A stretch of DNA of 64,000 nucleotides from Fusarium oxysporum f. sp. lycopersici 4287. Taxonomy: Eukaryota; Ascomycota; Sordariomycetes; Hypocreales; Nectriaceae. This document shows positions 37,714 through 49,366 of the stretch, in pieces (position 1 is the first letter of the stretch; every line of letters begins with the position of its first letter). The position numbers and the translations under genes were made by a program. The stretch spans positions 2,820,084 to 2,884,083 of the forward strand of contig NC_030986.1 of the NCBI RefSeq assembly GCF_000149955.1, in the 5' to 3' direction. The notes under the pieces were generated by a model, which was given only the letters and a program-made list of their open reading frames with translations, ran no database searches and was not told the DNA's origin.

Positions 37714-39552
37714 ATGATGTCTGGTCCAACTCAATCAAAGATGCTGGTCGTGCCGCCAGCACTGAACTTGCGCCGAGCTAGCTCTTACAACGCCCAAGAT
37801 CGTGGGCCTATTTCATCAACTTCGTCCCGTTTCAATTTCAACCACCTATTCTTTTCACCGCCTGCTTCCCCAGCACTTCCAGCTCTGGTACCTCGACCTC
37901 CAAAGAGGACCTCAAGCCAGATCTTGGTCGCTCGACCGAGCCGAGTCTTTCGACGACTTTTCCTTCTCGGTATCTTGCTCTCAATCACATACCTTGTGGC
38001 ATTGGCTTTTCAGAATCCAGATGCCATCCCAGCGGCAGTCTGGCCTTATTTTGGACAAGAGGAGTTTGAGATGGTCGGCCAAGATGCCTTTCCAGACTTC
38101 CCCACGCCCATTCTTATCAACGACAACAAGGGTCGCTCGAAGTGGACCGTCTTTATACCACCAAACGGGGACTTCCCCTTAACTATGGACCAATATGCAG
38201 AGATGGGCAGCCAGTGTCGAGAGGTTTCGTCCCGGGCAAGAGATATTCATCACAAGGCCCCAATCACCGAAAAGGCCATCATCAACTATGATGCTAGAGA
38301 TGAATACTATATCGACGTGTATGATGCTGAGAGATCAGGCCTTCTAGCACCCTACAAAGGCATTCGTGCCAAAAATAAGGGCAAATTTGTTGGGGTGGAT
38401 AAAAAGCACTTGAAGCATAAGCCGGTGTGCGAAAGCACCATGACTTTTGTTTTGGAATCCTCAGATGCTGGCCTTGGGAACACACTCATGATGCTGTGGA
38501 CCTTTTATGGACTAGCAAAGCAACTCGACCGTGAGTTCTTCATTGTGGATAAACGTTGGGCCTACGGACCCTGGACCGAGATTTTCGAAGCTCCTCCTGT
38601 CCCTGACTGTCGTCCTCCTCCTCGACACCACATGGTTCCTTGTCCTTTTCAAGCTCGCCACTTGGTCGTTTCCTCCGCGACAGCTAAGGAGGTGTTCCCG
38701 GCGTTGCTGGCCCAAAACCATCGAGTTGCAGGAACCGAAGATGGATTGCGGGATCTCTTCGAACTGGCTCGTATTGGATATGAGGATCTATTTATCTTGA
38801 ATGATGAGGATCAGGCTTATGTCGATGAGCGTGTGACTGCAATTCAAGCAAAAGCCAACACTGAGGGCAGTCTCATGACGCATATGCCTATCATTGGGCT
38901 TCACGTTCGTCATGGTGACCAGCATCCACTCGAATTTCAATATCGCGATACCTATATCCCGGCTGATGTCTACCTTAAACAAGTCGTCCGTTATGTGGAC
39001 GAATACTACAACATGACAGGAACGGAAGATAACACACAACGCCGACATATCACTCTCCTGGCTTCGGACGACCCCACAGTTCATGAGGAGCCTGAGTTTT
39101 CTCATACCATTCTTTCCCAAGATCGAATTCGTTTAGCTTCAAAAGGTGCGATTGCCCGCGCAAGTGGCAATCATCATTCGCTAAATAACTTTGTTGAGAA
39201 TACGTTTGGTTGGGAGGGCGGTTTCTTTGCTCCCCTTTTCTGGAATCTTGGTGTTGAAAGCAAGAATAATGCGGCTGAAGCACCAGCAGGAGTGAATGTC
39301 GATGGCGTGAATGAAGAAGCCAGACATATGGCACCGCCTTCTGAAGAAACGCTCCGACTCCGTAGTCTCGTCGGTCGAGCGTATATGATGGATCTAGCCG
39401 TTCTCTCGGAGTCAAGCGATAAGATTGTTTGCACCGTGAGTGCTTCAGGGTGCCGCCTACTGGCCGTGATGATGGGATGGGAGGATAGCATGGAGAATGG
39501 GGGCTGGCATAACGTTGATGGAACCTATGGTTGGGCAGGGATCGACTGGTGA
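37714..39552 (+). CDS. Golgi-type membrane protein resembling fucosyltransferases
   Basis: Single exon, 612 residues from the first in-frame ATG (two ATGs in tandem). A Ser/Pro-rich cytosolic tail precedes a transmembrane anchor at about 81-99 (RLFLLGILLSITYLVALAF), giving type II topology. The luminal part has ESSDAGLGNTLMMLWTFYGLA, which resembles the GGFGN-type substrate loop of O-/alpha-1,6-fucosyltransferases, and IIGLHVRHGDQHPLEF at about 395, resembling the HxRxGD GDP-fucose-binding motif of the GT23/NodZ/O-FucT superfamily. Enzyme activity, donor sugar and acceptor are inference. It could instead be a related but inactive fungal-specific protein. Confidence 0.65.
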   Translation: MMSGPTQSKMLVVPPALNLRRASSYNAQDRGPISSTSSRFNFNHLFFSPPASPALPALVPRPPKRTSSQILVARPSRVFRRLFLLGILLSITYLVALAFQNPDAIPAAVWPYFGQEEFEMVGQDAFPDFPTPILINDNKGRSKWTVFIPPNGDFPLTMDQYAEMGSQCREVSSRARDIHHKAPITEKAIINYDARDEYYIDVYDAERSGLLAPYKGIRAKNKGKFVGVDKKHLKHKPVCESTMTFVLESSDAGLGNTLMMLWTFYGLAKQLDREFFIVDKRWAYGPWTEIFEAPPVPDCRPPPRHHMVPCPFQARHLVVSSATAKEVFPALLAQNHRVAGTEDGLRDLFELARIGYEDLFILNDEDQAYVDERVTAIQAKANTEGSLMTHMPIIGLHVRHGDQHPLEFQYRDTYIPADVYLKQVVRYVDEYYNMTGTEDNTQRRHITLLASDDPTVHEEPEFSHTILSQDRIRLASKGAIARASGNHHSLNNFVENTFGWEGGFFAPLFWNLGVESKNNAAEAPAGVNVDGVNEEARHMAPPSEETLRLRSLVGRAYMMDLAVLSESSDKIVCTVSASGCRLLAVMMGWEDSMENGGWHNVDGTYGWAGIDW

Positions 39553-40021
39553 GGTAAAGGCAAATTTTCTCTCTTTCATTGAATGATTTCTCTTGTGTGA
39601 AAATAAGTCCCGAGGGGCATGAGGACAACTGTAAGACGTACTTGATGTCACAAACATAGGACGGTGTTGGTTGGCGTTGATTCTGGATAGCGAATGAGAA
39701 CCAATTTTTCCTCTTTTACTCAATGAAAATGTATTACAAAGATGGTGTTCAAACGTGTTTGGGCTCTATCTTTATCCTGGTGTATAAGTATAATGTTTCA
39801 CATCAGTGAGCAAGCACGCAACGGAGACAACTTGTGAGGTATGAAAGCTTTACTAGCAGTTGGTTGAGCAATAGTACATGTGGTATTTTTGGGGTCCAAA
39901 TCCAGAATCAAATCATTGCTTGCCCAGATCTTGGGCTACACCTTAACGCCGTCTACCTACCATAAACTCAGCTGCCTTCCCAGCAACTGATATACACCGT
40001 GCACCGATTTCTACTCCCTCA
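39553..40021. other. Convergent 3' intergenic region
   Basis: About 470 bp between the fucosyltransferase-like gene and TAF7, presumably both 3' UTRs. Nothing else recognised. Confidence 0.5.
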
Positions 40022-41506
40022 TCAGTCATCTGTCTCGATACCGATAGACGAGTTCTTGAGTTCAATCTCTGCCCTGAGCTGCTTGATGGTCTGCTCAATA
40101 CGAGTCCGGAGGAGCTTGTTTGTATTACGGGCCAGTTCTTCTTGCTTGCTGGCAAGCTGGTTCTTCAGGTCGTTGATGAAAGACTTGACACCCTTTTCCT
40201 CGTCGCGCTGGGCTCGAGCATCCTCGTCCAGGTCCTCATCGTCGTCGTCGTCATCATCATCCGAAACTTCCTCGGACTCATCCGACTCAATGCTATCTTG
40301 GAGTGGCGCGGGGGTATTGGCCTGTGTGGTCGTCATTGGCGTTGGAGCATCCATACCGGTAGCGGGAGTTTCATCGCCCATTTCCCCGAAAGCGGCCTCC
40401 AGATCGGCTGCAAGGTCATCGTCGCCATCTCCGAATACATCTTGGCTCTGGAAGTAGTCCATACCCTCATCGTCATCATCCATATCGCCTTCGGCATCCT
40501 CATCTCCGCCTTCCTCGTCGTCGTCTTTGCTCTCGTCGACCCATTCCCAGCGCGTAGAGCCGGCTTTAGCATCCTCGGTGAGCAGGCGTTCGACTTCTGC
40601 TTCTTTATCCTCAATCTCCTTTCGACTAATGGTCTTGGCGAATCGCCGGTTCACACAATCGTGCATGGGCGGTGTTAGGCCGTGTGGCCATTTGAAGTGT
40701 TGGTCGATCATGCTTGGTAGAGGTGTTTGTCTTGCTTCAGCTTCGGTGGAAACTTTCTGGTAAACCAGAAGCATTTGGCAGATGTCTGCAGACTTGAGAA
40801 ATGATTTGCGATCCCATGTCTTCATCGCTTCTGTAACTGTAGGCAGGTCCACCATAACAGCGGCAAACGGTTGACCTTTGACTGACACGACCGCCCTTCG
40901 AGAATCCTCTTCAAAGAATTTGAGTTGAATGTCTGCTCCTCCCTGGCTCCGAGGAATGCCCATCTTGCCATTCTCCATGCACCAGCGCACATAGTCACAG
41001 TGCTCTCCTGGTAGCATCCTCAGGACAAATTGTTCCTCTATCGATGGATCCTTCTCCCGATCACTCGCCTCTGAGTCATAACCATCTCCTGGCGGATGTA
41101 CTGGTGCGCGTCCCTTTGGCTTCACCACGACCGTTGGAGTGAGCCCTGATTTCGTTGGCTTAAGTTTTATTTTTGTTGTTGGATGCGCCGAACCTAGCTC
41201 ATCATCCAGTTCATCGTGTGCGCGCTTCTTGCTCTCAACGAGTTTCTGTGTGGGCTTAGGTTGTCGGCCAGCTTTCGTCTTCACTGGTGGTTGTTCCGCA
41301 GGCGTTGAGGGTTGCGACTTTCCGATCTTGAGCTTCACTTTGCGGCTACCTTCCGTCGGAGTTGGAGTCGGAGCAGCTGGGCCAGCCGGGGCCGAGACTG
41401 AAGGTGTCGCATTCGCATCAGCGATGAAAGAGGAAGACCGGCTGACGTTAATCTTTAGACGAGGTTTTGCGGGTGGTTGGCCATCTTTTGGGGTCGGTGT
41501 CGACAT
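40022..41506 (-). CDS. TAF7: TFIID subunit TAF7
   Basis: Single exon of 494 residues. A Pro/Ser/Thr/Lys-rich N-terminus (about 1-150) with KVKLKIGKSQPS and KIKLKPTKSG repeats precedes the TAFII55 N-terminal domain at about 155-320: IEEQFVLRMLPGEHCDYVRWCME, then RRAVVSVKGQPFAAVMVDLPTV, ESMKTWD-like EAMKTWDRKSFLKSADICQML and HGLTPPMHDCVNRRF. A long acidic stretch (EEGGDEDAEGDMDDDDEG) and a final coiled coil follow. TAF7 pairs with TAF1 in the TFIID complex and restrains its activity. The family call is secure. Confidence 0.92.
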   Translation of the reverse strand: MSTPTPKDGQPPAKPRLKINVSRSSSFIADANATPSVSAPAGPAAPTPTPTEGSRKVKLKIGKSQPSTPAEQPPVKTKAGRQPKPTQKLVESKKRAHDELDDELGSAHPTTKIKLKPTKSGLTPTVVVKPKGRAPVHPPGDGYDSEASDREKDPSIEEQFVLRMLPGEHCDYVRWCMENGKMGIPRSQGGADIQLKFFEEDSRRAVVSVKGQPFAAVMVDLPTVTEAMKTWDRKSFLKSADICQMLLVYQKVSTEAEARQTPLPSMIDQHFKWPHGLTPPMHDCVNRRFAKTISRKEIEDKEAEVERLLTEDAKAGSTRWEWVDESKDDDEEGGDEDAEGDMDDDDEGMDYFQSQDVFGDGDDDLAADLEAAFGEMGDETPATGMDAPTPMTTTQANTPAPLQDSIESDESEEVSDDDDDDDDEDLDEDARAQRDEEKGVKSFINDLKNQLASKQEELARNTNKLLRTRIEQTIKQLRAEIELKNSSIGIETDD

Positions 41507-41885
41507 GTTGCAAATGGAGAGCTTGCAGCGCTTAAGATGTTCACGATGCTCAATTCAAGCGTGGATAAACTAAGTATGGCATTCGTTCCTCGTGACTCTG
41601 ACGTAGGGGGGAACAAGGGTGAAAAGCTGCACTGATGAAATCGATGCTTGGAAATGATGCGAAATGTCCTTTTATTAAAGTTGAGGTAGGTATGGTGATG
41701 AAATTGAAATGGAGGAACCGCGCAGCGCGCATATCATGGACCAGACCCACTTTTATCCGCTGGCCATATATCAAGCATTGTTGGAAATCATGAACAGCCT
41801 TCTATCATTTTCTCCTCCTTGACAGTGATTCGCTAAGCTCCAGTCAAAACACACCAATGTTCCATATAATCTGTCCACCCCTGGT
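41507..41885. promoter_or_regulatory. TAF7 promoter region
   Basis: About 380 bp between tandem minus-strand genes. No distinctive element is recognised. Confidence 0.4.
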
Positions 41886-42928
41886 TCAAGCTTGCTTCAG
41901 AAATTGGAGGGTCTGTGTTTTGTTGACCACAAGAACTTCTGTTGCTGAGTCTATAACATCTTGCCACGATGTATTGCGGCAAGTTTCCTCGAGGCTTGGT
42001 AGTTTCTTTGCTTTGCTAGTTCTTGTCTTTGTGTTGGATGCGCGCTCGCGAATCGCCTGAAGCAGTACCTTGGCGAGTACCGGGTCTCGTTGCCCTTGCT
42101 TCTTGAGGTAGCTAATGATGAACTGATTCTCTCTCATTTTTGTGGTCTTGTGTTCGCGGTTCCAGCGTTTTGTCGAGTTGATTGCATCGTTGATGCGTGA
42201 CTCTAGAGTCGACGAGCTCGGAGAGGCTTCATCATAAGTTAGTGCTTGAGAATCTTATGGTCCTGGGCCATAACGACTTACTCTGCTGCTGGTGGGCGCT
42301 TGAGATGATATCCGTTTTTGCCTTTCGCATTGCTCGTGTTTCTATTCCAACCAGAGATGGGCTTGTCTGAGGCTCATTGCCCCTGACACCTGCATGCCGC
42401 GAAACGTTAATCATTCGACCTGATATCTCATCTATCTTTGTCCTTGCGTCCTCCAGTTGGGTGTTCCACTCCCATTGTGGTATCACTCATGGCTTGCTGT
42501 AACCTCTCGATGTCCGCTCGTGTGGCAGGCTCATGATTATGTCCCATGCGAGCCATGTAAGCCTTGACTGTTTGGACCTCAATCATCATCTTCGTCATTC
42601 GTTCTTCATTCTGGCGTCTGAATTCTTGGTCATCAGCGGTGCGGAAAACGAGCTGCTGGACTTCTTTTTCAAGTCGACTGGCAAGCGAGAAGACAGTATG
42701 GAGGTTGAGTTCAAAATGCATATTCGCGAGCGCCTCTGCTTGTTTTAAGAGCTGGTTGTCTTCACTCTTTGGGCTGTTTGGAGTTGTCTGGATGGACGAA
42801 TACGCGACATCAGGGAAGGGTTTTGATGCAGTCAACGCTGGAGCAAAGTTGGCCGAGGTTTGACTTGAAGGGGGCGACAGAGGTGCACCAGTTCCCTTAG
42901 GAACTGATCGGTGGCGGTTCTGGCTCAT
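41886..42928 (-). pseudogene. Uncharacterised coiled-coil protein with apparent frame break
   Basis: I do not recognise the family. Translation from CAACATGAG at 42928 gives MSQNRHRSVPKG, a disordered region, then a helical segment (NQLLKQAEALANMHFELNLH, VFSLASRLEKEVQQLVFR, RRQNEERMTKMMIEVQTVKAY). At 42486-42470 the helix seems to pass from frame ...IERLQQAMSDT to frame QWEWNTQLEDARTKIDEISGRM, which needs one base removed, or a 43-bp GT-AG intron (GTGGAA...GATGAG). A clear intron follows (42281-42227, GTAAGT, CACTAAC branch, AAG acceptor), and the last exon 42226-41886 encodes REHKTTKMRENQFIISYLKK and ends LQFLKQA. With one base removed the product is 328 residues. I label it broken because no conventional intron fits; it may be an assembly error in an intact gene. 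An upstream in-frame ATG at 43096 has poorer context. Confidence 0.55.
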
Positions 42929-43612
42929 GTTGAAAGCAAATTTGGTTTCTTTATTTGAGAAGAGAAGCGAGACAGGTATCGCTGAAGGTTGCTCATCAGA
43001 ACATGAATGGCCCGGTGGTGATGTAGAAGGGAAAAGAGGGGAGGAGACATGACGCCTCCGTGAGGTTCCAATTATTAGGTTGTTTGGCTTTCCCATCTAC
43101 CTTCCCTAGGTAGGTATAAAAAGGTGCCAGATACCTATTGGGTGTTTCCTTCTAAGTGAAAGTGCTCCAAATTTGTTATCGAAGAGTGAAGGAAGGAAGG
43201 GGCTAGGTTTAGAGTAGGTTTAGAGAAGGGAACAGGAGGCAAGAGAAGCTTCTGAATCACGAACAACACGTACCTACCTATCTTAGAGATTCGCCCTAAG
43301 GTACCTATTTCATAAGGAAGCACCTAGGTACCTATACAGCTCGAAGTCTACACCATCTTCCACCTCATCTGATAAGTAATAAGGTTTACTTAGCATCGCA
43401 TTCTATAATGTTGAGGTGTGCTTCTGGCAAATGGGACTCCGTAGCCCAGCGAAACCATTGCATATATCCGACCTTGACTCGAACAATTTGCAATTTGAGC
43501 GTATGCAAATCCTGTACATCGAATAGCTCGTTTCTTGCTATAATAATGTATGCACTCGCGCGTGCAAGACCGACATCTGTGTTACCCAAGGGCCTTCGCA
43601 CCATGGCCTTCA
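42929..43612. promoter_or_regulatory. Intergenic region rich in CCTAGGTACCT-like motifs
   Basis: About 680 bp between tandem minus-strand genes, including the 5' leader of the coiled-coil gene. Motif copies are at 43106-43117 (CCTAGGTAGGTA), 43270-43281 (TACCTACCTATC), 43300-43308 and 43322-43336 (ACCTAGGTACCTATA). No gene is seen. Confidence 0.5.
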
Positions 43613-44554
43613 TTACTCCAGGTCACCAATAACTTCAGCATCTTTCCCCTTCAATCTCTCCCTACCAATCCAGTCCATAAATATACCGACATCCTTAGCT
43701 ATCGCCCCAGAAAGACCTAGCTTCTGTGCCCACATTGGCACCAAGCCTTTCGCATCAGATGCTGTCCCCATCACCCATTCCAAGCTTCCATCACCCAATT
43801 CTCTTACCCTCTCAACACTTGTGTAAGCCGCCCGAATTGGGCCATCGTGCTTAGCCACGTTTGTTGCATTGTCACCGGCCCGGATCGCGATTTGAACGAC
43901 AAGGAACTCCTTGCGTCCACGAACAGCAGCTGTGGCTTGTAGAACAGGAAAGACACGCTTTGACAACGGCCCGGGAAGGTCATGGACAGACTCTTCATGA
44001 CGCAGTGTCCAGTCAATCCAAGTTTCGCCGTTCAGCTGAATCGCAATGCCTGAGCAATCCCATTCCTGTAGTCGCTTGAAACTCACCACGCTTGGCGTAA
44101 AGGTCTTCTCCGCTTCACCATGCTTCTCCTTGAAACATCTCAGAAACTCATCCCAATCTGCCGTGCCCTTCTCTTTCTTTGCTTCGTGAGTACTCCGTCG
44201 AAGCGCCCAAAGCTCTGACTGCGCTTTATCAGATGGTATCCCAAGCCCAGGGTTCTTCTGAGCGACAACCCCAAGAGTCTCAGCATCAACAGTACGCTCG
44301 AATACATGGACAGAAGCGGCAGATCCGTCGTATGTTTTGACTGTCTTGTGTTTCCAGAGCTCACTTGTGGACCGGAGTTCAGTAGCAGGCTCCACGGAAG
44401 GGATCTCGGAAGGGACGGAGTTTAGAAAAGGCAAGGCTTCGAGAATAATTGAGGAGAGAAGAACCTTGAGCTCTTCTGGTTGTGCCCCTGCAGCTGGAAG
44501 TTTAGAAGGACGTATGCCCCATAGGCGGACAAGGGGGCCATATGACTCGCTCAT
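43613..44554 (-). CDS. DUF3074 START-like domain protein
   Basis: Single exon, 313 residues starting MSESYGPLVRLWG. Features include KTVKTYDGSAASVHVFERTV, WDEFLRCFKEKHGEAEKTFTP, GIAIQLNGETWIDWTLR and the C-terminal GIFMDWIGRERLK. This is the arrangement I recognise as the fungal DUF3074 family, whose fold is START-like and so is expected to hold a hydrophobic ligand in a cup. The ligand is unknown. There is no signal peptide or membrane segment, so a cytosolic lipid-binding protein is the best guess. Confidence 0.78.
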   Translation of the reverse strand: MSESYGPLVRLWGIRPSKLPAAGAQPEELKVLLSSIILEALPFLNSVPSEIPSVEPATELRSTSELWKHKTVKTYDGSAASVHVFERTVDAETLGVVAQKNPGLGIPSDKAQSELWALRRSTHEAKKEKGTADWDEFLRCFKEKHGEAEKTFTPSVVSFKRLQEWDCSGIAIQLNGETWIDWTLRHEESVHDLPGPLSKRVFPVLQATAAVRGRKEFLVVQIAIRAGDNATNVAKHDGPIRAAYTSVERVRELGDGSLEWVMGTASDAKGLVPMWAQKLGLSGAIAKDVGIFMDWIGRERLKGKDAEVIGDLE

Positions 44555-45123
44555 GATGTCTGGACGAGGTGCTGGTCCCTGGCTTTGGTTAAGGGTACTG
44601 ATGTAAGTGGTATTGATAAACAGTTGCTTGCTAATTGAACAGGTCGAATCCTCCTAATTAAAAAGAATTCAAGAGCAGAAACAGAGCTGGTGATAATGCT
44701 GGTGAAAGACGTGTTGCCAGTCTTGTCGCAGAATAACAAAGCTTCCTCTCAGACTCAGACTGGTATGAATGCAGCACAGTCGTCATGGATGGCGCTCAGC
44801 TTGGTGGGGTCCAAATGCCAACTTCCAACTTGACCTCGCCATAGCGGGAATGCCCCCATGAGATCGGCTCACTTAGCCATCAGATCATTACAGTCAGGGG
44901 AAAGCATGCAGAAAATTGTGTTGATTCATAATTTGATCGTTGCTTATTAAAAATGTATAGATTCTATCGCCAGATCTTTGCTGGCATGGCATGACAATTG
45001 ACTTCTTTTTGGAAAAACCAGCCCAGCCATTACAAAACACTCAACTCCCCAGCATGCCCATTGCATTTGCCGCATATATACAACTTATTTCGTGTTGTCT
45101 CATCATTGCTTTCGAGCCAAAAT
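44555..45123. other. Intergenic region, DUF3074 promoter and CYP51B 3' end
   Basis: About 570 bp. No additional gene or element is recognised. Confidence 0.45.
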
Positions 45124-46884
<1,761 letters not shown>

Positions 46885-49366
46885 GGTTGGGTTTTGTAAG
46901 GAGGATATTAGGGTTTTCGTTCCGTTTCGAAGGATGAATTACTGCAGAGAAGTAAAGAAGAAGAAAGTATCGTCCTCGGCGCCAGGAAGCACAAGAATTC
47001 CCAATGGCGAGTCTGTAGAAAGTAGAGACTGACAGGAAAATAAAAGGGAACGATGGCGAAGGAGATTAACTGATATGTAATTGCGACAGACCCCGACGTC
47101 TTTTTTTCGGACCGGGGTGTCTTAGCTGGTAGAAGAGACCCCACAGACCTGCCGAGCAAAAACAGCCAACAGCACGGTACACCGCCTGCGCTCTGTCGAG
47201 ATTAAGCCCGTAGAACTGCCTCGCCCCCTGTGTGGTTCACAGTCTACAGCACTCCTGCTGCCCTGTAAAACGGAACCCGATGTGGCCCATGGACGGTTCC
47301 TGGAAATAATGGGGCATCATGCCGTCCCGTCGCGAAAGGGTGTGATATGATTGGCTCAGGGTTGCGGATTCGTATTCGCATATACTTTGTGGTGACAGAT
47401 CTTGAGCCCCTCCATCCCTCCTTTTTCGCATTCTTATCTGCCCGCCAATAGAATTATTTATTTGTTTGCACTGATTGCTTACGTAGTACCTACTCTGTAT
47501 GTACCTTTACGTTCTGTAGATACCCTACCTACAGTAGGTACGCAGGCTTTGCCAAGTATAATGGAACTTTGACCAGAGGTTAGGTAAGTTCAGCCCCCAA
47601 ACTGTATTTTTATCCTCCTTCGACAATAGAGCTCAAACACAACGGTCAAACACCTTTGTCATGTGAGGTTTCGATGAAGAAAATACTATTTTCTCCCTTG
47701 TGTTAATACTCCACCGATCACTTCGCGGCCCTTCCTTCTCTGCCCCTTGTACTGAACAACTGAACTCTTAAAATGGTCCGATGATTTGGCTCACAGAGTT
47801 CCTGATTGGCTTCATTGCTATGGTCCGAATAAGAACCCGACTCTTGATCAGCCGTGAACTACCCGGCTATTTAATGTGACGATTCTCGAATCATTTCCAG
47901 GGTCCTCGATGAATAAGACCATATTGGTTATTGGTCAATGGCTTTTGACGTGTCCAGGATGAGAAAATACGGATCAAGAGAAGTATCAGTATTCACATGT
48001 CGATCTGCTACCTAATGGCTGATGGAATCCTTGTGATAGTAGAATACGATTCAAACTTTGGAAGAGCTCACAAAATTCCGTGGTGTTCTATGGCCTCAAT
48101 TGGAAGTACAGATGACCATTGATTTGAAAAAGTTGCTCAAATGGCAAGGGCCACTTCTATTACTGTTACGATAGTAAATGTTTGTTCGACAAATTTCGAG
48201 GCTACGATACCACCGGAAATGCTACCAAATACTCAGAAGCTACCCCTGAAGTCGCCGCAATTAACAATGAAAACATATCATGTTTGTTCCCAGCCCCGGA
48301 TCACCCCGATCACAGAAACCACCTCGCCTATAAAGCCCCGCTTAATATGGGCTGACACTCGCGGGGCTCATCTTGTATGAAGAAGTAAAACGTCGCCCGA
48401 CTCACTTCCGTATTCGTGAGACGGAACGGTCAAGAACAATCCCAATCACCGGCGCCTATCCGTCCCGGCCGGCGCCGAACTGGCGTGACGGCCCGGACGA
48501 GGGCTGTGGGAAGGGTCGGCATCTGAGGATAGGCACCGGGTTTGAGAATTTTCTGCAATTTTCTCTGCCGATGGCTCTACAGACTGCACGGCATGCCCCG
48601 GTGCCAGTTGCGAAACCACAAGTCTCATAAGTGTCAAAAAACGTTCACGCAATTCGAGAGACTTGAAATGACTGCCATGTCAGGGCATTGTCAGTACAAT
48701 AGTGAACTATCAGTTTGATAGGGTTTGTTGCTCCTTGAGGCCAACCTTGTCTGTCACTGTGCCTGTTCTTATCTTCGTAGAAGAAGTCCATGAGACGCCC
48801 GTCCATGTTTCTATTATCGTGAAATCTTTGAAACTGCCCACGGGGCCAACAAGACGGCGGGGTTGACCGACATATTCTGACTATATGGTGGTGAGCAATA
48901 CTGTGCCGTATAAAATCGAAGCTCTTCCTAGGAACTCCGAGTGATAATGACTCAAAAAAGCATGTATAACTTATTTTTTTTTTATTCCTGTGCCCTAAAC
49001 TATGAATCGTGAAAACCATGAGGGGAATATTACCGACGCCTGTAATCAGAGTATCTACCAAGAGCAAACACATACTCGCCAGGCAATAAAATATGTGAGT
49101 GAGTAAAAGGTATGCCAAATTCTTCATGTATCCCCATAAATGCACGCAAATTGCATCAATGCTCGAAATCCGCCTATACATAGTGAGCCGCCAGGTAAGA
49201 TAAACGCGAACGTTATCTTGTTAAGTCCGCTGCGTTACTTATGTCGCAACCATAACCGCCAAAGTCGTCTTACAAACTCCAACTCCCAACAAATCTCTCA
49301 ACCCTGGTGAGATATCGTCTGCGCTTATCATCGAAACGGCAGAAGACATTTAGAGAATCATGTCTT
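46885..49366. promoter_or_regulatory. CYP51B promoter and long intergenic region
   Basis: About 2.5 kb. The CYP51B leader next to the ATG is CT-rich on the coding strand. GTAGTACCTACTCTG and TACCCTACCTACAGTAGGTACG lie at 47483-47543. A short GC-rich block (GGCGCC repeated) sits at about 48450-48520 in otherwise AT-rich DNA. A minus-strand frame of 178 codons (48645-49181) has no domain I recognise and is not called. I could not identify a sterol-response element with confidence. Confidence 0.4.

Noticed and set aside
48645..49181. 178-codon minus-strand frame
   Set aside because: No domain, no splice-consistent extension and codon use unlike neighbouring genes; could not be supported.
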